The notes beneath the pieces were generated by a model. The model was not told the DNA's origin. It searched no databases and saw only the letters and a program-made list of their open reading frames with translations. This document shows positions 18,215 through 25,766 of a DNA stretch of 37,756 nt, one piece after another. The stretch covers positions 1 to 37,756 of the forward strand of contig CALHIR010000038.1 of NCBI GenBank assembly GCA_938030705.1, given 5' to 3'. The stretch is from Candidatus Poseidoniaceae archaeon. GTDB taxonomy: Archaea > Thermoplasmatota > Poseidoniia > Poseidoniales > Poseidoniaceae. The translations under genes were made by a program, and so were the position numbers. Numbering within the stretch: position 1 is the first letter of the stretch; every line of letters begins with the position of its first letter.

Positions 18215-19539
18215 TCGATATACTCGCCCTTCAACAACGAAGCGGCAAAGGGATCATCCAAGGAGAGGGTCCTCCCTTCTCGCATCACCACCAAAGTATC
18301 AGCGAGACGGTGGGCTTGCGGAATGTTGTGGGTCACCATAACAATGCACGCCCCACCTTCCTTCAATCGAAGCAATTCTTGTTCAATGATTTGGACATGA
18401 AGCCATCCAAGGTTTGAGGTGCACTCGTCCAACAATAACAAGGACGGCATGAGCGAAAATTGTCGCGCCAAAACCAATCGTTGTCGCTCTCCACTCGACA
18501 AGTCATCAACACGTTGTTGCTCCAACTCATTCAGTTGAAAGAGGTCGCTGTAGGCTTTCCCCGACGGTAAGATATCAGGAAATAAACGGTGCGAAAGCAT
18601 CAGTTCGGAGGCCACAGAATTGGTGAAAACGACCGGTTGCTGTTGAATGTAAACACATGCCTTCGGACCACATTCAACGTCGTCGCCTTCCAAGCCTGCG
18701 AGGGCTTTCAACAAGGTGGTTTTCCCGGCCCCCGACTCGCCTACAACCACGGTTATGGTTCCAGGAATCAATTCCATGGCGACGTTGTCCACCACCATTT
18801 TCCCTCCTTTCATGACCTGAATCTCTTTTCTTTGATGCTCTTTGAACGGCGTAGGGAATGGCAAGTTTTGACCCAAGAGGGGCACGCTTGTCGTTGTTCT
18901 GCGCTGACGTACCATGGCTGCAAGCGCTACCAACGTCAACGAGAGCATCAGCAGCAACAGACCCAGGAGTGCAGCTTGGTCCATGTTTCCCTTGGATGTC
19001 TCAAGAACGATGCTGGTGGTCATGACGCGGGTCTTTCCAGCGATGTTACCTCCAACCATGATCACGGCACCAACTTCCGCAATAGCCCGGCCAAAGGCAA
19101 TGACAACGGCGTGGTATACGCCATTGCTGGCCAATTGAACTTCCATCGTCAATCGTTGTCGTTCATTGATGCCGAGCGTGGAGAGGGTGTCGCTGTAGGC
19201 CTGGCCTACACCCTCAAAAGCCGTCCACGAACCACCCCAAACCAAGGGCAAAATGAGACAAGTTTGGGCGAAGATCATCGCTTCGACCGTGAACAAGAGG
19301 TCCAGTGAGCCCAACATTCCAGATTTTGAAAAAAGGGAGTAAACAAAGACACCAACCACCACCGGAGGCAGTCCATAGAGTGCGGTGACCAATGTCTTCA
19401 ATCGTTGAAACAGAACACTCGATTGGCGGGCGCACCAGGCGCCGAGAGGAACACCGATGAGCGTGGCGAGGACCGTCGCCGTTCCGCTGGTGATGAAGGT
19501 GGTTTGTATGGCCTGACCAAGTGCCACGCCGTCAACCAT
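18205..19539 (-). CDS. tupBC: Fused tungstate ABC permease and ATPase (TupB+TupC)
   Basis: One unbroken 444-residue frame holds two subunits that are usually separate. Residues 1-210 form a TupB-type permease with about five membrane helices and an EAA-like loop (LSTLGINERQRL). After a linker (about 211-240), residues 240-444 form a compact ATPase: Walker A GESGAGKTT (267-275), signature LSSGERQR (347-354), Walker B LLLLDE (367-372) and switch His404 in VTHN. The usual DEPTSxLD is changed to DECTSNLG, so the D-loop Asp is Gly. A dimer would give the full transporter. It converges on tupA, overlapping its last 10 bases. Confidence 0.9.
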   Translation of the reverse strand: MVDGVALGQAIQTTFITSGTATVLATLIGVPLGAWCARQSSVLFQRLKTLVTALYGLPPVVVGVFVYSLFSKSGMLGSLDLLFTVEAMIFAQTCLILPLVWGGSWTAFEGVGQAYSDTLSTLGINERQRLTMEVQLASNGVYHAVVIAFGRAIAEVGAVIMVGGNIAGKTRVMTTSIVLETSKGNMDQAALLGLLLLMLSLTLVALAAMVRQRRTTTSVPLLGQNLPFPTPFKEHQRKEIQVMKGGKMVVDNVAMELIPGTITVVVGESGAGKTTLLKALAGLEGDDVECGPKACVYIQQQPVVFTNSVASELMLSHRLFPDILPSGKAYSDLFQLNELEQQRVDDLSSGERQRLVLARQFSLMPSLLLLDECTSNLGWLHVQIIEQELLRLKEGGACIVMVTHNIPQAHRLADTLVVMREGRTLSLDDPFAASLLKGEYIDQS

Positions 19540-19615
19540 GACGGTGCATTGAACCCCCCTCCATCATTCTACCGTTGACCCACATGCTCAAACACAACCC
19601 CTTCATAGCCCAAAC

Positions 19616-20821
19616 ATGGATGGCCGACCGTACTTCATTTCGGTTGAAGAGGCGCGTACCATTTGCAACACCACTCCAGTGCAACCAAATGCCGAACACC
19701 TTCCGCTCGATCGGTGTATTGGAAGAGTTCTAGCCGAGGATTTGACAAGCAAGGTGGACGATCCTCCGTTTGACAATTCTGCCATGGACGGTTTTGCCTG
19801 CAAGTTTGACAGCGAAGCCACTTACCCTCTTTCGTTGAACATCGTTGGTCTCCAAGCCGCCACCGGTGAAAACGAAGCTTTGACGCTTAGGGATGGGGAA
19901 GCTGTTCACATCATGACGGGGGCACCAATGCCGCCGGGCGCCGATGCTATTCTACCCATCGAGCGTTGCGAGGTGGCCGGCCAATACGTTCGCCTTTTGG
20001 AGCCACCGAAACCCCACTTCGTCCGAAAAAAAGGTGAAAATTTGGAGCAAGGGGCCGTCGCCCTTTCCAAAGGCCAGCACCTTACACCCTCTCGGGTTGG
20101 TTTGTGCGCCACCATGGGGTACGATACCCTTCCAGTCTACACCCGGCTCAACATAGGCATCGTTTCAACCGGTGATGAATTGAAGCCCCCGGGCCAACCG
20201 CTCAACCATGGCGAAATCTATGAGTCAAACTCCTTTGGTTTGGCAGGGTTGGTTGAATGGGCGGGGCACACACCCGTGCGTTTTCCCTCCGTCGCAGATT
20301 CCATGGACGCATTACGACAAACATTGGATGAGGCAGCGAAAACGTGCGATATCATCCTGACTTCGGGCGGTGTATCAATGGGTGAATTTGACTATGTTCG
20401 CCGACTGATGGAAGAAGAAGGTGATGTGCATTTTTGGCGAATGAAGATTCGCCCCGGGTCTCCCCCGCTCTTCGGCTTGTGGAAGGAAACACCACTGTTT
20501 GGTCTTCCGGGAAATCCAGTTTCCAGCCATGTTGTGTTCAGAATGTTGGTGGCCCCGTATCTTCGTCATTCTTTGTCAACGGATGCGCCGAAAGAATGGA
20601 AAGTCCGAGCACGACTTTGCGATCCGGTCAAGTCAACCAACGATTGCATCACCTTGCGTCGCGTGACGCTTGTATCAACCGATGAAGGGATGATGGCCCA
20701 TCAGCCCCGGCATCAAGGGTCCGGAAATATCGAGAGTCTTGCAAGTGCCGACGGACTTACCTTGCTGCAACCCGGACAATCGGGCGAGGTTGGCACATGG
20801 GTTGACGTACTCGTCCTGTAG
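19616..20821 (+). CDS. moeA: Molybdopterin molybdenum/tungsten transferase MoeA
   Basis: A 401-residue enzyme that inserts molybdate or tungstate into adenylylated pyranopterin. The family blocks are in order: FDNSAMDGFA (52-61), MTGAPMPPGAD (100-110), STGDEL (184-189), SGGVSMGEFDYV (250-261), GLPGNPVSS (296-304) and QGSGNIESLASADG near the C-terminus. The KPGKP motif usual before the LPGNP block reads RPGSP here, losing one of two conserved lysines. No PBP-like C-terminal fusion is present. Next to the tungstate transporter genes, it most likely makes a tungsten cofactor. The next gene starts 8 bases downstream. Confidence 0.95.
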   Translation: MDGRPYFISVEEARTICNTTPVQPNAEHLPLDRCIGRVLAEDLTSKVDDPPFDNSAMDGFACKFDSEATYPLSLNIVGLQAATGENEALTLRDGEAVHIMTGAPMPPGADAILPIERCEVAGQYVRLLEPPKPHFVRKKGENLEQGAVALSKGQHLTPSRVGLCATMGYDTLPVYTRLNIGIVSTGDELKPPGQPLNHGEIYESNSFGLAGLVEWAGHTPVRFPSVADSMDALRQTLDEAAKTCDIILTSGGVSMGEFDYVRRLMEEEGDVHFWRMKIRPGSPPLFGLWKETPLFGLPGNPVSSHVVFRMLVAPYLRHSLSTDAPKEWKVRARLCDPVKSTNDCITLRRVTLVSTDEGMMAHQPRHQGSGNIESLASADGLTLLQPGQSGEVGTWVDVLVL

Positions 20822-20829
20822 GTGGTCGC

Positions 20830-21699
20830 ATGAAACATACTCAAGATGATGCGGGAGACTTGCTCTCCACTCTCCGCCTTCTTTATCCCACTTCGAGCAC
20901 GAGCAGGCTGCGAAAAATGCTGACGCAAGGCCGTGTTCTGGTGAACGACACCGTCGTCCATCGTGCCAAACACGCTGTGGAAAAGGGCGATGAAATTGAA
21001 GTCTTGCAGCGTCAACGTGCAGAGGAACGAACCCCACCTCCTCAAGCAGAACCGACCGTTGACCTTGATGTACTGTTCGAAGACGCCGCTCTTTTGGTGG
21101 TGAACAAACCGCACCAACTTCTCTCGGTCGCCACCGACCGTTTAGAGGTCGACACCCTTCACGGTCGCTGCGTGGATTATCTCCGTTGGACCGATGAAAA
21201 GGCGTGGTGTTACATCGTGCATCGTCTTGACAAAGCAACCTCCGGCATCATGGTGATGGCTAAGTCCAAACAAGCAAAGAACAACCTTCAGGAACAATTC
21301 GCCGAACGCGCCGTCCACCGCACCTACCGAGCGAGGGTTGAAGGGCGCCCTGAACCACCATCAGGGACGATTCGAAGTTGGTTGCTGGAAGACAAACATC
21401 TGAACATCAAAGCCGTCAACAAGAACCACCCTCAAGGAAAAGAAGCGATATCCCACTATCACGTGCTTGAGTCAAACGACGAAACCAGTTTGGTTGAAGT
21501 CTCCATTGAAACCGGCCGTCGCCATCAAATCCGCATGGCAATGCAGCACCTTGGGACACCCGTTGTTGGGGATGAACGCCACGGAGCCGAAACCAACCCC
21601 CACCAACGCATCATGCTTCATGCCTCCTCGTTGGAATTTCTTCACCCTGATACCGACGATCCTGTTCGCTTCGAAGCATCGTCCCCGCGTGGATTTTGA
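20830..21699 (+). CDS. RluA-family pseudouridine synthase with S4 domain
   Basis: A 289-residue RNA-modifying enzyme. Residues 1-60 form an S4 RNA-binding domain (SRLRKMLTQGRVLVN); the catalytic domain contains HRLDKATSG (131-139) with the nucleophilic Asp134, followed by ETGRRHQIRM and HLGTPVVGD, all RluA-family features. It converts uridine to pseudouridine in rRNA or tRNA; the exact site is not predictable. The RluA family is mainly bacterial and eukaryotic, so this looks like a transferred gene. It lies 8 bases after moeA with GGTGG upstream of the ATG, so the two probably share an mRNA. Confidence 0.92.
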   Translation: MKHTQDDAGDLLSTLRLLYPTSSTSRLRKMLTQGRVLVNDTVVHRAKHAVEKGDEIEVLQRQRAEERTPPPQAEPTVDLDVLFEDAALLVVNKPHQLLSVATDRLEVDTLHGRCVDYLRWTDEKAWCYIVHRLDKATSGIMVMAKSKQAKNNLQEQFAERAVHRTYRARVEGRPEPPSGTIRSWLLEDKHLNIKAVNKNHPQGKEAISHYHVLESNDETSLVEVSIETGRRHQIRMAMQHLGTPVVGDERHGAETNPHQRIMLHASSLEFLHPDTDDPVRFEASSPRGF

Positions 21700-21778
21700 T
21701 TGGAATGCCAGCAACGAGCATTCAGGTCCAGTTTTGATAGGCTTATCTTTCAAAAGGGAGCGGAGATACACGAATATC

Positions 21779-22672
21779 ATGGGGAAAAAAATCACGCTCT
21801 TTTTATCACTCCTCCTTCTTCTGCCACTTTCAGGATGTCTTACCGAATCGACCCCTACCACATCTCCAGATGAAACCGAACTTCAAGCGAAACAGCAAGA
21901 AATTGACGAACTCAGAGGGAAATACAATCGCGCCATCGAAGAAAATTTTGCCTTGAAAAAACTCATTCCACAAGACAGAGGTTCGAACCTCTCATTGACG
22001 AACCTCTCTCATCTTTCGTTGCATGGGGTGAATTTGGCGCATTCAGATCTCCAATACGTGAATTTCACTTCGACCAACCTCTCCTTGGCAGATCTTTCCT
22101 TTACAGATTTACGGGGGGCAAACTTTCACCAGGCAAACCTGCTGATGACCAACCTTACCGGTGCGAGAACGTCCAACATTGAACATTGTGATACAGCTCT
22201 CATCTCTCCCGGGTGGTTTTGTCGAAACCAAACGCTTGTAGGCTCCGGCATCAATTTGAGCGGCGAACGGCTCTCTGGCGTAGATTTCAATGGGATGAAC
22301 CTCCATGATGGCACGTACATTGGCACGAATTTCTCTCATGCCGTTCTCTATGGAGCCTATTTCTATGCCTCTAATTTGACACTGGCCAATCTTAGTGGAG
22401 CCAATCTTAACGGCGTTTATCTGGAGAGCGGCAACCTCGCCTATGCGAACTTCACCGGCGCTGACATCAGGCATGGGCATCTGCAGTCCACGGACCTTTC
22501 ATTTGCTGATTTCACCAACGCGAATCTTACCGATGCCCTTCTCCAATTGGCGACGTTCGAGGGTACGATATGGAACAACACGATCTGTCCCGACGGTACC
22601 AATTCCGATGAGAACAACAGAACGTGCGTAAACAACCTGGTTGAACAAGACCCGGGTTATTGGACGGACTGA
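21779..22672 (+). CDS. Pentapeptide-repeat lipoprotein
   Basis: A 297-residue lipoprotein: signal peptide with LSGC (Cys20), a short coiled coil (about 35-65), then pentapeptide repeats of the A(D/N)LxX type in two blocks. The first block covers about 70-130; a break containing two Cys (about 140-155) separates it from a second block (about 165-260). A closing Cys pair sits in CPDGTNSDENNRTC. Each block should fold as a right-handed quadrilateral beta-helix. Function is not predictable; such proteins act as surface scaffolds or binders. The ATG at 21779 is preferred because the upstream open frame overlaps the RluA-like gene and the signal peptide begins here. Confidence 0.88.
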   Translation: MGKKITLFLSLLLLLPLSGCLTESTPTTSPDETELQAKQQEIDELRGKYNRAIEENFALKKLIPQDRGSNLSLTNLSHLSLHGVNLAHSDLQYVNFTSTNLSLADLSFTDLRGANFHQANLLMTNLTGARTSNIEHCDTALISPGWFCRNQTLVGSGINLSGERLSGVDFNGMNLHDGTYIGTNFSHAVLYGAYFYASNLTLANLSGANLNGVYLESGNLAYANFTGADIRHGHLQSTDLSFADFTNANLTDALLQLATFEGTIWNNTICPDGTNSDENNRTCVNNLVEQDPGYWTD

Positions 22673-22766
22673 AGACGTGGGTCAGAATCTCCCGCTGCCT
22701 GAGGTGATTGGTGGGAAAGCAGGACTTGAAGAACTGTTGACGGTTGGAAGATGTTGGGACAGTCGC

Positions 22767-25703
22767 ATGTCAACCGGTCAAGACGGGTGGATAGAGGTCA
22801 AGGGGGCGCGGACCCACAACCTCAAAGACATCTCTGTCCGCCTCCCAAAGGGCCAATTTGTCGTGATTTCAGGCGTTTCTGGGTCAGGAAAATCAAGTCT
22901 TGCTTTCGATACCCTCTATGCCGAAGGCCAACGCAGGTACGTGGAGAGCCTCTCCTCTTATGCCCGCCAGTTTATTGGCCAGATGAAAAAAGCCGACTGC
23001 GACTCCATTGAAGGTCTCTCTCCGGCGATTTCAATCGACCAAAAGCAAGGCAGCCACAACCCTCGTTCAACCGTTGCAACGGTCACCGAAATCCAAGACT
23101 ACCTCCGTCTGTTATGGGCGAGAATCGGCAAACCCCACTGCCCGTCTTGTGGCAAAGAAGTGGCCCGGCGCACCGTCCAGGAAATCGTTGATGACGTCTT
23201 TTGGCGGATGGAGGGGCACGGTGTCGCTGTTTGGAGCCCGGTCGTTCGCGCTCGCAAGGGAACCCATGCAGAGTTGTTTCGTCAATTGGTCGAGCAAGGC
23301 TACCTCAACGGGCGCGTCAACGGGCACGAAACGTCCTTCGAGGAACCGCCGACTTTGGACAAAACGTTCCGTCACGATATCGATGTCCGTATCGACCGAC
23401 TCCGCTGCACCCGGGATCGGCGACAACGCCTCACCGAGGCTGTGGAAGCAGCGCTTCGTTTGGGCGGAGGTACGTTGGCGGTTGAGAGTCTTAACGTCCC
23501 GGAAAGCACAGAGAACCTGAGCAAAAACTCCCATGCGCATTTGACAGAAAAAGGGCAAACCATCGCTTGGTCCGAGGATTTCGCCTGTCCCGATCACGGC
23601 GCTTTCATGCCCGAACTCTCCCCGCGTGTCTTCTCTTTCAACTCCCCTCTTGGGGCGTGCGGCACCTGCCAGGGACTTGGCGTGCAACGCCAATTCAATG
23701 CCGACCTCATCGTGGACGGAAACATGAGCGTATCCAACGGGTGCGTCATTCCTTGGCGACAATCCATGTCACCCTCATGGTATCGCAAACTCCTGGAGTG
23801 CACGTGCGCCCATTACAACATTTCAACCACCCTGCCGTTCGAAATGCTCGATGAAGATGAGAAGGATATTCTGCTCTACGGTTCGGGCTCAACCGTCATT
23901 CATTACGAATTCACTTCCGAAAACGGCTCGCAATACAAATACAGCAAACCGTGGGAAGGCATCATACCGCGTCTGGAAAAGACCTACGCCGAGACCACCT
24001 CAGAGCGCACCCGTTCCCGCCTTATCGCCGCGATGACCGACTTGAATTGCCCGTCATGCAGTGGTGAGAAATTGAACGATGCAGCCCGGTATGTCACCGT
24101 CGGCGGGATACGCCTCCCAGAGGTGAGTGGTTGTTCAGTTCACGACGCCTTGGGGCTTGTTCGGGCTTGGAACCCTGAGGGCGAGGGGCCCCCAGCAGCC
24201 TTTGAAGACCTGCTTGAACCGCTTGATGAACGAAGTATGTTCATCGGCTCTGAGATCATCAAAGAAATCGAAGGGCGGCTTGGCTTCCTCGACAGCGTCG
24301 GTCTTGACTACCTCACCCTTGACCGAAAGGCCAACACCCTGTCGGGCGGAGAAAGTCAACGCATTCGTCTAGCAACGCAAATCGGAAGTCGACTTACCGG
24401 CGTGATGTACGTGCTCGACGAACCTTCCATCGGCCTTCACCAGCGCGACAACGACCGATTACTCAAGACACTCCGCGAACTCAGCGACTTGGGCAACACC
24501 CTGTTGGTGGTGGAGCATGATGAAGATACACTTCGCCAAGCCGATTGGCTCTGTGACCTTGGGCCGGGAGCCGGTCTTGAGGGTGGCGAGGTGGTGGCCA
24601 ATGGCACGCCCGAAGAGGTCATGGCCACGGAGAAATCCATCACGGGAGCCTACCTTAGCGGACGTCGAAGCATCCCGTGGCCCGACCAACGGACGCCCCC
24701 AGGGAAGCACCATCTTACCGTCAAAGGTGCCCGCCACAACAACCTTCAGAACATCGACGTATCCTTCCCCCTCGGCTGCATGACCGCTGTAACGGGTGTG
24801 TCGGGCTCAGGAAAATCCTCCTTGGTCTCTGGTATTGTGGCGCCCGCCCTTCAGCGTTTTGTCCATCGCGCCGAAGTCGTCCCGGGCCGCCACCAAAGCC
24901 TCGAGGGCGTAGAACACGTTGACAAAACCATCATCATCGACCAATCCCCCATTGGACGAACGCCGCGGTCAAATCCAGCCACCTACACCAAAGTGTTTGA
25001 TGAAATCCGATCCTTGTTTTCCAACACCAAACTCGCCAAGGAGCGGGGTTACAAGCCCGGCCAGTTCAGTTTCAACGTGAAAGGAGGGCGATGCGAAGCA
25101 TGTCGCGGTGGAGGTTCAATCAAATTGGAAATGAATTTCCTTCCTGACGTGTGGATTACCTGTGATATATGCAACGGGAAGCGCTACACTCGAGAGTGTT
25201 TGGAAGTTGAATGGCGCGGCAGAAACATTCACGATGTTCTCGAAATGCCAGTTTCCGAAGCCGTTGAGTTCTTCAAAAACCATCGAAAGATACACCGAAC
25301 CCTGGAGACCCTCGACGCCGTTGGCCTCGGCTACATTCGTTTGGGGCAACCGGCCACCACCCTCTCAGGCGGAGAAGCCCAGCGCGTAAAACTCGCCAGC
25401 GAACTCCGACGCATGCCAAACAAACATACCGTGTACATTCTTGACGAACCCACAACCGGACTTTCGTTTAGCGACGTGGCGAAGCTCATCACCGTTTTAC
25501 AACAACTTCGCGACAAAGGCCACACGATGATCATCATCGAACATCACCTCGATGTTGTGAAATCCTGCGATTGGGTCATTGACTTGGGACCAGAAGGCGG
25601 TGAGCGTGGCGGGCAAGTCATTGCGGTAGGCACGCCAGAACACGTAGCGAAGTCGAACGAGAGCGCAACAGGACAGTTCTTGGCTCAGATGCTGAAAAAG
25701 TGA
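22767..25703 (+). CDS. uvrA: Excinuclease ABC subunit A
   Basis: A 978-residue nucleotide-excision-repair damage sensor with two ABC modules. Walker A GVSGSGKSS occurs near residue 36 and again near 677; signatures LSGGESQR (about 525) and LSGGEAQR (about 865) and two LDEP Walker B strands follow. A C-terminal zinc finger CEAC...CDIC lies near 775-803 and CPSC / CGTC pairs mark the other zinc modules. It hands lesions to UvrB, with UvrC cutting; neither gene is in the window. The frame is open to an ATG at 22641, but that would overlap the preceding gene and add 42 residues outside the family, so ATG 22767 is used. UvrA in archaea is usually of bacterial origin. Confidence 0.97.
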   Translation: MSTGQDGWIEVKGARTHNLKDISVRLPKGQFVVISGVSGSGKSSLAFDTLYAEGQRRYVESLSSYARQFIGQMKKADCDSIEGLSPAISIDQKQGSHNPRSTVATVTEIQDYLRLLWARIGKPHCPSCGKEVARRTVQEIVDDVFWRMEGHGVAVWSPVVRARKGTHAELFRQLVEQGYLNGRVNGHETSFEEPPTLDKTFRHDIDVRIDRLRCTRDRRQRLTEAVEAALRLGGGTLAVESLNVPESTENLSKNSHAHLTEKGQTIAWSEDFACPDHGAFMPELSPRVFSFNSPLGACGTCQGLGVQRQFNADLIVDGNMSVSNGCVIPWRQSMSPSWYRKLLECTCAHYNISTTLPFEMLDEDEKDILLYGSGSTVIHYEFTSENGSQYKYSKPWEGIIPRLEKTYAETTSERTRSRLIAAMTDLNCPSCSGEKLNDAARYVTVGGIRLPEVSGCSVHDALGLVRAWNPEGEGPPAAFEDLLEPLDERSMFIGSEIIKEIEGRLGFLDSVGLDYLTLDRKANTLSGGESQRIRLATQIGSRLTGVMYVLDEPSIGLHQRDNDRLLKTLRELSDLGNTLLVVEHDEDTLRQADWLCDLGPGAGLEGGEVVANGTPEEVMATEKSITGAYLSGRRSIPWPDQRTPPGKHHLTVKGARHNNLQNIDVSFPLGCMTAVTGVSGSGKSSLVSGIVAPALQRFVHRAEVVPGRHQSLEGVEHVDKTIIIDQSPIGRTPRSNPATYTKVFDEIRSLFSNTKLAKERGYKPGQFSFNVKGGRCEACRGGGSIKLEMNFLPDVWITCDICNGKRYTRECLEVEWRGRNIHDVLEMPVSEAVEFFKNHRKIHRTLETLDAVGLGYIRLGQPATTLSGGEAQRVKLASELRRMPNKHTVYILDEPTTGLSFSDVAKLITVLQQLRDKGHTMIIIEHHLDVVKSCDWVIDLGPEGGERGGQVIAVGTPEHVAKSNESATGQFLAQMLKK

Positions 25704-25766
25704 AAGCGCAGACTACAAAGAGCGCATGGGATAACCTCTGCTTGCCCAACGGGCTTGGTGGACAGC

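Noticed and set aside
21977-21992. Perfect 16-base palindrome AGAGGTTCGAACCTCT resembling a tRNA T-arm
   Set aside because: It lies inside the pentapeptide gene with no acceptor stem or anticodon arm around it; one such palindrome in this length is expected by chance.
22641-22766. Upstream extension of uvrA
   Set aside because: It would overlap the pentapeptide gene and add residues outside the UvrA family.
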